DNA from: Macrosoma leucophasiata
Lineage: Eukaryota; Arthropoda; Insecta; Lepidoptera; Hedylidae
Assembly: GCA_036365455.1 (NCBI GenBank)
Contig: JAWQUS010000016.1
Location: 14,097,001-14,161,000, forward strand
Direction of reading: 5' to 3'
DNA length: 64,000 nucleotides
A model generated the notes under the pieces. That model ran no database searches. It saw nothing but the letters and a program-made list of their open reading frames with translations, and was not told the DNA's origin. Below, piece by piece: positions 42,315-52,814 of this stretch. The stretch's first letter is position 1; each line of letters begins with the position of its first letter. A program made the position numbers and the translations under genes.

Positions 42315-43777
42315 AGCCCATTTCGCTTTCCTACGATCAAAGAACCGTACCGTCTGCGTGGAAGACCGCCCTCGTGCACCCGATACCCAAAAAAGGGGAT
42401 CGCAGTGACCCGGCCAATTATAAGCCCATAGCAATAACCTCCCTACTCTGTAAAGTCATGGAGTCATGGATCAATACTCAACTGCTGCAGTATCTAGAGG
42501 ATCATCAGCTGATCAGTGACCGCCAATATGGATTTCGTCATGGTAGATCTAATGGTGATCTTCTAGTATATCTCACGCACCATTGGTCCCACGCCTTGGA
42601 CAAGAGTGGGGAGGCATTGGCTGTAAGCCTGGACATTGCTAAGGCCTTTGACCGGGTCTGGCACAGGGCACTCCTCGCGAAACTTCCATCCTACGGTCTT
42701 CCCGAGAGGCTATGCAACTGGACAGCCAGCTTTCTATCTGAGCGTTATATACAAGTCTTAGTTGACGGTCAGCGCTCAGACAGACTACCTATCAACGCTG
42801 GTGTGCCGCAAGGCTCTGTGTTATCTCCCACGCTTTTTCTTCTGCATATCAATGAAATATTGGAGCAAAACTCCAATTTTCATTGCTAAGCCGATGATAG
42901 TACGGGAGATGCACACTACACTAGCCGTGCAAATGCCTCTCGGACACTTATCGAGGAAAGCAGGACTAGACTTGTGTCTGAAATCGAGCACTCTCTGGAG
43001 CGGGTCTCGGATTGGGGTCGACTTAATTTAGTACAGTTTAACCCCTCGAAGACACAAGTCTGCGCGTTCACCGCAATAAAAACCCCATTCATTGTAGCAC
43101 CACAGTTCCAGGGCATTCCGCTCGCCGTTGATAAGAGTATCGGTATCCTGGGCGTTGACATATCGAACGAAGTGCAATTCGGGAGTCACATTGAGTGTAA
43201 GACCAAGTTGGCATCCAAAAAGTTGGGGGTGCTTAACAAAGCGAGGCAGTATTTGACATCGGGGCAGCTACTACAGCTTTATAAGGCCCAAGTGCGGCCC
43301 CATCTGGAAAACTGCTCTAATTTGTGGGCGGGAGCCCCCAAATACCAGCTTGGTCCACTTGACTCCCTACAAAAACGCGCCGTTCGTATTGTTAACGATC
43401 CAGGACTTACCGACAGGCTCGAACATCTGAGCCTGCGCAGAGACATTGGGAGTCTGTGCGTGTTGTACCGTCTCTACAATGGTGAGTGCTCTGCTGAACT
43501 GTTTGACATGGTGCCACCGTCTCTTTTCCTACACCGTACTACCCGCCGAAGAGAGAAGTTCCACCCACACCGACTGGACACTTGGCAGTGCTCAACGGTG
43601 CGGTTTTCACGTTCGTTCCTGCCCAGAACGTGTAAATTGTGGAACGAACTTCCCTCTGAGGTGTTCCCTAGGTGCTACAATATGGGGTTCTTCAAAAATG
43701 GCGTCAAAAGAGTCCTTCAGGGCTGGCAGCGCGTTGGCAACTCCCCTGGTGTTGCAAATGTTCATAGGCGACGGTGA
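42315..43777 (+). pseudogene. LINE reverse transcriptase with a single nonsense codon in the YADD motif
   Basis: One frame runs 42315-43777 with only one interruption. Motifs in order: KKGDRSDPANYKPIAITSL (RT motif 1-2), YGFRHGRSNGDLL, LDIAKAFDRVWH (first catalytic Asp), AGVPQGSVLSPTLF. Then FHC-stop-ADDST, where TAA at 42887-42889 stands where YADD has Tyr. The frame continues open to a TGA after ANVHRRR (43777). The C-terminal part SLQKRAVRIV and LWNELPSEVFP is typical of CR1/Jockey-type LINEs. A single base change appears to have killed an otherwise well-kept frame. Confidence 0.88.
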
Positions 43778-43846
43778 CCACTTTCCATCAGGTGGCCCGT
43801 TTGCTTATCTGTCAACCTTCAGACATAAAAAACAAAAAAAAAAAAA
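42315..43846 (+). mobile_element. Non-LTR retrotransposon (CR1/Jockey-like), 5'-truncated
   Basis: It starts inside the reverse transcriptase domain and runs to a 3' end GACGGTGACCACTTTCCATC, GGTGGCCCG and an A-rich tail (43826-43846). It interrupts the second unit of the surrounding tandem repeat between GTCAGAGAGCCCA and TTGACAACTGTAAAATA. A deleted minus-strand relative is at 46759-46952. Confidence 0.9.
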
Positions 43847-43981
43847 GAAGGTAAACTAAAATCTTGACAACTGTAAAATAGGTTCGTCGTTATTTGATAA
43901 GCGCTATTGTAACTAATAATTTTAACGTGAATATCGTTGGTTTATTCGCATTTAAAGTAGCCTAAGTTTTGGAGGCTGAGG

Positions 43982-44495
43982 TAGGTGGTAGACCTTCAGT
44001 GAAAGTATCATCGCATTACTTAATCAACTTGCCGCTAAATTGTAGTGTTCAGCACTACCGTGTTTCGGTCAGGTGGTAATGTACGACCCTGTAATTTCAG
44101 GCGCAGAGGGTTTTTTTTTTAGGTCGGGCCCTGTGTAGTCGGCCTGTCTCGAGACGGCACTAGTCTACTTCACCGGGCAATCGTCGAGCGCAGAAGACGC
44201 TCCAGCCTAAACAAAAAAGTTAGCGCAACTACCTAAGGGTGACCCATGCGGATCCGTGCCTCGGCTTAAGACGTTGCGGAGGGACATATGAGACATATGC
44301 GATTATGGGCGGTGAGGCGCAGAGGTATAACATTTTAGTTTAGGCCTCAGGAGTCACACATCTACATTGTAATCTCTGGTTTCATGAAAATGTTAATAAA
44401 AATAAATGTAAATAGTATAGCCTTTAGCTATACTATTACTTATCATCAACGTATACTGTATACTTGTTTGGCATTTCATCATAAAAAGAAAAAAA
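43982..44495 (+). repeat. Family A copy split by a 205-bp retroposon
   Basis: First half 43982-44109 (GTGGTAGACCTTCAGTG to TTTCAGGCGCAGAGG), second half 44315-44495 (AGGCGCAGAGGTATAAC to CATCATAAAAAGAAAA). The 11-bp AGGCGCAGAGG is present on both sides of the insertion. Confidence 0.88.
44110..44314 (-). mobile_element. Short retroposon inserted in family A, minus orientation
   Basis: Flanked by the 11-bp duplication AGGCGCAGAGG (44099-44109 and 44315-44325). On + it starts with a run of T, so on the minus strand it ends in poly-A. The body includes GGCCTGTCTCGAGACGGCAC and GACCCATGCGGATCCGTGCC. Target duplication plus poly-A tail mean insertion by target-primed reverse transcription. It may be a SINE or a 5'-truncated LINE 3' end. 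Confidence 0.85.
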
Positions 44496-44676
44496 GGCAT
44501 TATTTTCACGTTCACATTGGTTCCGCACTCCTCCGCATACACATTAACATCAGACCGTTACCATAAAATATCATTCGTATTATTTCAGCGGAACACGTAA
44601 AATGAGGTAGTAAAAATACATCGTCATGTGTCGTTGACGGCTTTTTAACGGATCTCTGAGAAAACTACAAATGATG

Positions 44677-44962
44677 TTTTTTTATGTAATGGAAGTGGCA
44701 AACAAGCATGCAGTTCACATTGATGTCGAGTGATGATTGCAGCCTATATATACCTACACAAAGACCAAGGTCAAAGTGCAGATGCGCTACCACTCCTGAG
44801 GCCTAAGGTGTTATGCCTCTGTGCCGGAAATTACAGGGCCGTACATTACCACCTGACCGGAACACGATAGTGCTGAACACTACCATTTAGCGGCAAGTAT
44901 ATTAGGTAATGCGGTGGTGCCTACGCCCGCGAGCTCCGTCACTGGAGCTCTACCACCAGTAA
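44677..44962 (-). repeat. Family A copy, full length and well preserved
   Basis: TTTTTTTATGTAATGGAAGT to CACTGGAGCTCTACCACCAG. One of the cleanest copies, useful as a consensus guide. It interrupts the third unit of the tandem array. Confidence 0.93.
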
Positions 44963-45352
44963 TAGCTGATGGTTTAGTAAAATGGTTTCTGGTTTAGACG
45001 TAGTAACAAAAAGTTCGAGAGCCCATGTCGATTAAAAAAAGTTTTTTATGCTAAATTGAAATCATGAAAACTGTAAAAAAGGATGTCATTGTTTTAATAA
45101 GTTGGAGTAAAAAAATACGGCACATATTATTGCCGTATTTTTGTTTGAGTTTGAGGTATTATTTTCTCGTCCATATTGGTTTCGCACTCTTGCCTTAAAT
45201 ATTACCTATATTTACGTCAAACCATTAAAGATATCATTCGTATTATTGCAGCGGAACACCTGACATAATGTGCGAGTAAAAATGTTAAAAATACATCGTT
45301 GTGTATCGTTGACGAGTTTTTAACGGATTTCTGAGAAAATTACAAATAGTAG

Positions 45353-45893
45353 GGGAGCCGAAGAGTGGATTTTGCAGTTACTCGAGCGCGTCAGATTAAG
45401 ATATGAGAGATACCTTGCAGCCGGTGTAGTACCTCCATCTAAGGTTTCTATATAGGGCCGAACTCTTAGCTCTGCCGCTACGAGCTTGCTTCATGTTCGG
45501 TACATCAGAATTTTGGATGGGAGCTTTGATTGGGTTCACTTAACGTCCTATCTGAAATTCTCGAGTAAATGTTCACCTCAATTTTTGTAAGAATAGACTC
45601 TTTCCGAAAAGAGCACGACATCAAGATCGTGGGTCAAGGACGCGCCAGATATTCTGAGAGGATGTAAAAGGTGTTTAAAAAAAAGCTGTTATCCAAATTT
45701 AGACGATTCGGCAGTGAAGTACGATCGTGGCAGACATTTGAAAATTTTTAAGGGCTACCTTACCTTACCTGCGGGCGCGTCGCTATAGATAGATTTTAAA
45801 ATTTAGTGGAGGTACCCAACTGAGTGCAAGTTACCATCCATATCTTAATCTGACGCGCTCGTTTAACGACAAAAATAGCATCTTGGGCTCCCC
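45353..45893. mobile_element. MITE M4 (GGGGAGCC ends)
   Basis: Left end GTAGGGGAGCCGAAGAGTGG with CGAGCGCGTCAGATTAAGAT is mirrored at right by ATCTTAATCTGACGCGCTCG and ATCTTGGGCTCCCCTAC, ~60-bp imperfect inverted repeats, 541 bp in all. Possible TA at each side. The interior (CCGAACTCTTAGCTCTGCCG, GAGCACGACATCAAGATCG) has no long frame. Confidence 0.82.
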
Positions 45894-45994
45894 TACCAAA
45901 AATACACTTAAATAAATATATTGTGTCCGATATCTGCTAATGAATTGTCCTAATAATAGGGAATTTACTTTATAAATAATACTTTGCTTTGTTA

Positions 45995-46095
45995 CGTAGT
46001 CCAGTAGTTAGATAACTAGCGTTCACTTCGAGAGATGCGATCCCCGCTTCGGGACAAGTAAAATCTAAGTAGTTACTAATATTTGTATCGGGATA
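45995..46095 (+). repeat. Degraded SINE T2-like fragment
   Basis: GTAGTCCAGTAGTTAGATAA, GCGATCCCCGCTTCGGGACA and TACTAATATTTGTATCGGG resemble the head and body of T2, with a poor B box. Confidence 0.45.
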
Positions 46096-46115
46096 AAATT
46101 TCAGCCTGTATAAAG

Positions 46116-46740
46116 TAGGGTTGCTGAGGATTCATTATGAGGAAGAGGAAGAGGATCCTCAACCGTTTCCGCATCCTCAAAAATTAAAATAAAAAAATCC
46201 TCTTTCGCTACCGCTTCCTCAAAATTTAAGAGGAATTTATGAGGAATTTTGTTGCGCATGCGCGTCGCGTATCGATGGCAACGCACACGCCGCAGCACGG
46301 TGCCAGGCCTTCCAGGCGAGCGAGACCTTCCCACCCGCCACCGGCGCTGTTCCTTGATTGTTTGTTTTAATTTTATTGACATACATTATTTGGTTTATAC
46401 GCGTACTCAACTTAAAAAATCGAGATATTCGGGGCTTCACAGAACTGTATCTTTACAATACCTATCTTCTCTTCCATCAAATGTACCAGCGAACGACTTT
46501 TTAGCAATGCTGAATTGGTATATGATGAGCTATAAAACCGGTTGTTGGGGAAACAGCGTCCAAATATTTTTTTTATAAAAAATAACCTCCCTGTTTAAAA
46601 TAAATTTCGATTAATAATATTCAATTCTTTTATTTTGATTAATAATATTCGACTGAAATACCTAATTCACAAAGAAATAAAGACTGCATTCTTATTTTCA
46701 TTTCAATTCCTAAATGAAATTGTGTATTTCACTCATCTTT
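46116..46740 (+). mobile_element. hAT element, second copy, right end lost
   Basis: Starts TAGGGTTGCTGAGGATTC and follows the copy at 6915 block by block up to TTTCACTCA (about 46737), without the MITE inserted in the first copy. The transposase remnant reads PIFSSIKCTSERLFSNAELVYDEL then a TAA (about 46465-46540). After 46740 a LINE remnant follows, so the right terminal repeat is not present. Confidence 0.85.
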
Positions 46741-46758
46741 TTTTTTGGTGTGCGTGTG

Positions 46759-46952
46759 TTTTTTTTATGTCTGTAGGTTGACAGACAAGGAGACGGGCCA
46801 CTTGATGGAAAGTGGTCACCGTCGCCTATGAACATTTGCAACACCAGGGGAGTTGCCAACGCGCTGCCAGCCCTGAAGGACTCCTTTGAATACTGCCTGG
46901 CTTTGTTAGGCACCCCTAGCTTTTTGGATGCCAACTTGGTCTTACACTCAAT
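46759..46952 (-). mobile_element. LINE remnant with internal deletion
   Basis: Reverse complement of the element at 42315: it carries its 3' end (GAAAGTGGTCACCGTCGCC) and a piece near LASKKLGVPNKARQY. The ~455 bp between about 43251 and 43708 of the long copy are missing; the joint lies near TTTGAATACTGCC at 46888. Confidence 0.85.
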
Positions 46953-47111
46953 AGCGATTATATAATCTAATATTACACGTAAAAAATATCGCCGATCAAA
47001 ACCATTTTAGTTTTCCAGTTATGCACATAGAATATAATGCGTTCTTGTAGAAAGTAAATTCCCAAGCCGCGGCTGTTTGAAGAAAATATCTATACATTAA
47101 AACTGTCCATA

Positions 47112-47497
47112 CAGGGTTAATTTAAATTAGCGCATCACCTCTTGCAGGCAGCCTTTCTAAATCGTCCTTACAACATTTGTTCTATGACTTTTTAAAAATC
47201 TTGATAAGTTACCAAAAAAAAAAATGTTTAAAAGTTCAAAAGAGCATTGCCGCCACTCTGCGTCACCCCGCAACCTCCCCGCTGCACGTGGTAATATTTT
47301 GGCTAGACAAAGGTGCGTGGCATACTTACGCTGAGAGTAAATGTTAGTTTAGAAGCAAACAAATTAATTTTGTATAAGAAAATTTAAATTTTGAAAACTA
47401 TGAATTTTAAAAGTTGTAGAGAGACAACAAAATGTTTTTGGGATTGTTGTAGAGAGGCTGCCTGCAAGAGGTAATGCGCTAATTTCAAATAACCCTG
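47112..47497. mobile_element. MITE M3 (CAGGGTTA ends)
   Basis: CAGGGTTAATTTAAATTAGC and GCATCACCTCTTGCAGGCAG at left are mirrored at right by CTGCCTGCAAGAGGTAATGC and AATTTCAAATAACCCTG: 44-bp imperfect terminal inverted repeats, 386 bp total. No target duplication is obvious. Confidence 0.85.
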
Positions 47498-47516
47498 TGA
47501 CTACGAAATGACATTT

Positions 47517-47600
47517 CTTAGTCTCACTAAAACTCGAGAAGGGCTTGATCAATTTGGCTAATCATAGAAAGAAGTCTAAGAACCGTTTAAAAGGTGAGGA
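47517..47600 (-). repeat. Family L fragment
   Basis: TTAGTCTCACTAAAACTCGA, then GGCTTGATCAATTTGGCTAA and a GAGGAAATGTGAA-like block; the rest is missing. Confidence 0.65.
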
Positions 47601-50600
47601 AATGTGAAAAAATTGTAAGGCTAATCAAATGGTTAAAACAACAATTTCTTAGACAAATATTTCGTGGCTGTCAAATCTTAGTTACATTATTATGTCGTAC
47701 AAATTGATTCAGTGAATGAATAAAGAAGAAAATTAACTTAAACGTTCGTATATTTTTATCTCATTTATTAAGGGAATCATCGTGCAAGTACCTTATTCTT
47801 TATCATCACCTAGCTGAAATGGCACGTGCAAAATAACAACAACTAAGGAAAACCGGTAAAATGCTCACAAAATAATAAACAGTTCGCCGAGGCCCACACA
47901 ATAAGATTTATAGTCACCGATAAAAATACCACATCGTTTCTTTCAAGTCGCCAGCGACCTAAATCTACCAGATATCTACGCGCTACGTATCACGTAAATA
48001 AATAAACAAAGCCGTGCTGTGTTAATAGTTACCATTACCATCTATAATATGTAACCGTTACCGAGCGAATATGTCTACAGAAATAATAACCGTTCCTGAA
48101 ACGAATCCCGACGAATACTAATAATACAAAACCTTTCACTACGATCTGAACACGTTTTAAATGTTTGTGGTTTAAGAACTTTTATTTTCTCAAAAGAAAT
48201 ACATCAATTCACTTACTGAGAAAAAACTTCTAACATGTAAAACGATAAACATGATGAGTATACAATTATTAACATTTCTATCGGTTACAAACAAATATTA
48301 TTTTGGTTTCGAGTACATTTAAAATAAAACAATACAATTGCCGACAGTTTTGCGTACTTGATCGAGCAACCACAGATACAAAGTGCGCTGAGCGTAGTTG
48401 AATACTAGATATGTCTATTTACATTTAGTGGGAAATTTGCAAATGTGTTGGGATTTTAAGTTAATTTGGATTAATTATAAGAATATATATATACTTATAA
48501 AGTTTTAGCAGTTAATATAATACCAACTTAAAGTATTTAAGCGTATAATGTTGACCATTTAATATTAACTGAAGTTTCGTAGTTTTTTAGTTACAGTGTG
48601 GAACCGTTTTGAGTATATAGTCTTAAATGGACTCACTCGATTCATACGTGCTATAATATTGTTGATTTTAGCGACGATATTAAAGCACATACTTAATTTT
48701 TGTCGGTAAAACTAGTCAATTTGTGTTAACACGTTGACTGCGGAGTTCAAAAATACAGTATTTCCACTGTTGCGGTACAGGACCATATTGCTATGTACTA
48801 AATATATTTTTGGTGCGAAACATGGCTAATGTGCCCGGTACACAATCTTTTTTTAAACCTATATTTCTAGTTAAATTTTTATTTTATGGCAATTCTTTGA
48901 CTTTTAACTATACCTTAAGACCTTCAATTGTATGTTTTTTTTTTAATTAAGTGATTTTTGATTTATAGATATAAACGTCTTACCGGACATACATGTCACG
49001 TAGCGCACCTAAAGCATCAAAATTTTCAAATTGTCGATGACCAGATAGTGATGTTAAAAAACAAAACAAATATTTATCTATGTTATTTATATTTATTAAA
49101 TAAATGTATCTTCTGCTAAACCAATATGACCGAGGCGATTCAGCTTATACTGAACGTGATGGAATTATTATAGTATCTAACTTTGATTTTCTTATCCGGA
49201 GACATATTATTTTCATTTTTGCTTATGTCGGATATGATATTACTGTCTTCAATTTTTTCGTTAAAATGAACTAGTCAACAATTTTCGAGAGCGCCTCATT
49301 ATAAATTCAAAACGTACTTATTACGTAAATAAAGCGCGGGCGAACATAATATTATCGACAACCGTTTAACGGTAATCAAGTCCAGATCCACACTAACGCA
49401 TACTGCATCGCCACTGATGCGATACAGGACATATACTTACAAGTTGTATTCGTCCGGTAACGCACTGAACGCAAAATGTTTTCGTTTAGTTCGTACAGGA
49501 CAAAAATGCTATGTATCTTTTTTCCATGTTAATAAGATCGACTTGGAGTATAAAGCAATAATATGTATTTGTCTCCTTTCTACTCACAGTATATCGTACC
49601 TAACACGAGTCCGCACAAGCGGGGAAACCTAATTATTGGCGTTCGCACCGCGGTGGAGTTCATTACCGGGCATATTCCGGTAACGCGCTTAACGTGTTAA
49701 AGCATAGAATTGAAATTTAAAAAAATATAGACAACGGTTATAAATAATTTTGTAGAAAGACTTTAACAATACTGAAATTGATTTTGACCATAATGTGATA
49801 TCGTCGAATATTAAACATGCATTTCGACTTAAAAGCGAAGAAGAAAAATTAAAACTGACATTGCATTTGAAATGTGCTTAGTGATGAGCGATATGGTAAT
49901 AGCTTGTTGTTATATCTTCATGCCAAGTGAGTAACGGGGTATGTTGAATGAATAGGAAGTAGATTGAGAAATGGCGTTCAATTGTTTGCATATGTGGAAA
50001 GAATTTGTAGTAAGAAAATTATGAAATTTATATAGGTACATACGTGCAGTAAAACCATTGTAACGGTCGAAGAAGATCAAGGTCGACAGACCGTGGCCAA
50101 ATTTACCAAATATTATCCGTTGTCCGAAAGAGACTCTTCAAATTATATAGACGGTTTGAAAAAAAGGATTTGCTATTGTACAAATGTCTGGCTCCACGCT
50201 TTCACCCTTCTTTAAATGACGTGGTAGGTCCACGTCATTAAATGGGGTGACCTAATTACTTTTATCTAGCAAGTTCATAAATAAAATAAGAAATTGATGA
50301 CTTTATAAAGACAATATTAATAACAATAAATTATATTAATTACATATTAAATATTTCAAACTTTTGAAATGATTGTCGAATAGGCATGAATAACATTATC
50401 GAATTACCAATGATGTGTAGAACGAAATTATGCGAAACAAACTGCGACTAGTAGTTTCAATTGAATGGATATCTATGGACGACGTAATCAAACGTCCAGC
50501 AATTTACAATAGCAGTAGGTATACCCAGCCTTAACCCTAAAATAACTATTATGTGACTATCGTTCGTTTTAATGGATTTTCAATTCGCAAGGAATTTCAT

Positions 50601-50742
50601 TTATTCCATCGGAAACGCATAAATGAATTTTACAATTTGGTACATTCTATTTTTGTCTACCTCATAAACATAGTTGATGAACGAACTGAACTTCGCTTTT
50701 GATCATCGAATGTATTGCGTTATAGCTTATTATCTGCATTAT
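47601..50742. other. Long AT-rich intronic stretch
   Basis: No gene or local repeat family over 3 kb. A GACGTGG/CCACGTC hairpin lies at about 50216-50241. Small open frames such as 49417-49632 (+) have no motif. Confidence 0.4.
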
Positions 50743-51041
50743 GTCAATCGATTTCAATTCACACGCATTAGTTGTTTCATGTACAAATAATCAAACTGTT
50801 GTATTGGCCATTGTTTTGGCTACTAGTTTAATTATTTGTCTGCGATTTTTATTTTTCAAATACAATACTCGTACAAAGTTTATAAATTATTGTACAGCAC
50901 TTTAAGTCAATCGATTTCAATTCAAATAATCAAACTCTTGTATTAACCATTGTATTGGCTACTGGTTTAATTATTTGTCTGCGCTTATTATTTTGTAAAT
51001 ACAATAACAAAGTTTATAAATTATCGTAATCGCTTTGAGTT
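50743..51041 (+). repeat. Tandem duplication of a ~163-bp block
   Basis: GTCAATCGATTTCAATTCA begins at 50743 and again at 50906. Both copies continue with AAATAATCAAACT, GTTTAATTATTTGTCTGCG and ACAAAGTTTATAAATTAT. The second lacks about 28 bp after the first 19. Confidence 0.85.
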
Positions 51042-51228
51042 ATGCGTTTATATTTATTTTTGTGTGCTTACTAGTTTAAATGAATGGCTATTTGATATGG
51101 TAAATGATTAATCTCCAATCTAAACAGGTGAGAAAAAAAGTTTTATCCATGAGGCGTGATAGGTTCTTTATCGTTTGGGCGTTTAATGGTACCTACAGTT
51201 AAAATTTAAATTGATCAGTTATAATTAA

Positions 51229-51288
51229 ATGAATGATGCGCTCATTTTCTAGGACGCAATGAATGATGCGCTCATTTTCTAGGACGCA
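51229..51288 (+). repeat. Exact 30-bp tandem duplication
   Basis: The 30-bp unit (ATGAATGATGCGCTCATTTT, then CTAGGACGCA) is repeated exactly at 51229-51258 and 51259-51288, directly left of a long hairpin. Confidence 0.95.
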
Positions 51289-51339
51289 TGGCTATGAATA
51301 TTTCTTATTTGTCAAAAATAAGAAATATTCATAGCCATG
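51287..51339. repeat. Perfect 24-bp hairpin
   Basis: Arms 51287-51310 (CATGGCTATGAATATTTCTT then ATTT) and 51316-51339 are exact reverse complements around the 5-nt loop GTCAA. Confidence 0.95.
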
Positions 51340-52814
51340 TGACGAAAATTACCTATTATTAAAAATGTAATTTATTGCCCCTGGATTTTTAAAATTCTTT
51401 TCAAAACTATTTAGTTGATGCATTGCGATTTGTTTTTACCAAAAAAGCCCCGGACATCCTCTTACATTTTTGATTAAGCCTATAAAATAATAATTTTACA
51501 TTATTTTGAAGGTGTAAAATATAGACGTCGAACTCGCTTTTTCAAAAACAGAATAGAACCAGCGCGGTGTGGCGGGCTATACGTCATGTGTCTAAGACAT
51601 TAATACGGTTGTTGCTCCCTTGGGATGGCTTTATGTTGCTTAGGGCAACGTGACTCTTGCACGAGGCCACCCGGGAAATAGTTCAGTGGGAAAAAAATCG
51701 ATCTTACTTCTCATCTTGCTCCTGAAAAGCTACCTTATTCTCAAACACTTACTTTGTTTTCTTTTCTTTCTATTTCAAACGAATCCTTTAGTTTAATTGC
51801 ATTATTTTTTTAAATTATGATTAAAATGGACAGTGACGTTCAGTGTACTGAAACATTAAACATGATGATGTTTCGCAACTCGTCGCGTAAAATATGTATT
51901 GCGATATATCTTGTTGGTGCTTACATTCGCACTGGTTTCAAACCTATCATTTTAGTGAAACACATTATGGTTTGTCATCTGTGTTTGCATTGACATAAAA
52001 CTTGTCTTTTATTCATGTTTGTCTATAGATTTGTCTTAGTTGTTGTTTGCATTGTCGCTAATTTTGTTAATTTAGAGTTTTTTAAGTTTTTCGAATTATC
52101 TAGTTTACACGAAACATGTAGTGGACAAGATCCGATCAGGGTGAGTGTAAATCTGACAACCTAATCAAACAACATGATCCAAGACTTCTTATTGATAAAA
52201 CTTGTTGCAATTCAAGTCTTTTGATTTGTTTCCGCGATATGTGTTTTGCTTTTCCATGTTTCATGACAGTACAAACTCGATACGATACATTGACAATAAA
52301 CAGGGATTTTAACGTGTTTTTATGTAAATGTTTCATCAAAGCAAACTCACAGTTATGACACCTATATAAAATAGTCCTTCATTTGTCAGTTTAGTAATAG
52401 TTTAGTAATTAATAGTAATAAAGTAATCTAAACAAATCAATCTACATAATAGAAAAAAACGTAAAAGTAGCAAATAATTAAAAAAAGTATCAACATATTA
52501 TTTCACTTTTACAAATATTTTACTCTAGATCACTTCTATTGAAAATGATATGACTTATACTATTCTACCTATCGTCGTACTAAACACAATAATAGGTAAT
52601 ATTAGCTAAAGGTTAAAATCAGCCAACAGTAAAATTTACGAGGCAATAACAAAATGCAATAAAATTGTTAGCAGTTTATAGAACTGTTGTCATTTACTGG
52701 CTGTTCATAGTTGAACAATTACCTTTTTATGAAGGCTTCCATTGAGGACTTCGTTTGCTCTTGATTTAGGTATTGAAGTTTTCTGACCTATCCTATGTTT
52801 AATATATTGGTCTA
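51340..52814. other. Intronic stretch without recognised features
   Basis: AT-rich; a GC-richer patch near 51555-51680 (CAGCGCGGTGTGGCGGGCTA) is unassigned. Confidence 0.35.

Larger units (their letters stand above)
41640..45350 (+). repeat. Old tandem array, ~350-400 bp unit, four copies, invaded by elements
   Basis: A recognisable block recurs four times: CGCACTCCTG-like text, ACATTAACGTCAG, CCATTACTATATCAT, TTATTTCAGCGGAACACGTA, GCGAGTAAAAATACATCGTC, then TTTAACGGATTTCTGAGAAA. It lies at about 41740-41917, 42122-42263, 44522-44665 and 45185-45348. Subtracting the LINE (42315-43846), the split family A copy (43982-44495) and the family A copy at 44677-44962 gives a period of about 350-400 bp. 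Copies differ by many substitutions. No protein is recognised in the unit. Confidence 0.85.

Noticed and set aside
42762..43161. Additional open frames overlapping the LINE reverse transcriptase
   Set aside because: They are shadows in other frames or strands of the reverse transcriptase.
51287..51339. Annotated microRNA
   Set aside because: The perfect stem is only 24 bp with a 5-nt loop, shorter and more perfect than normal pre-miRNA; without small-RNA data it is kept as a hairpin only.
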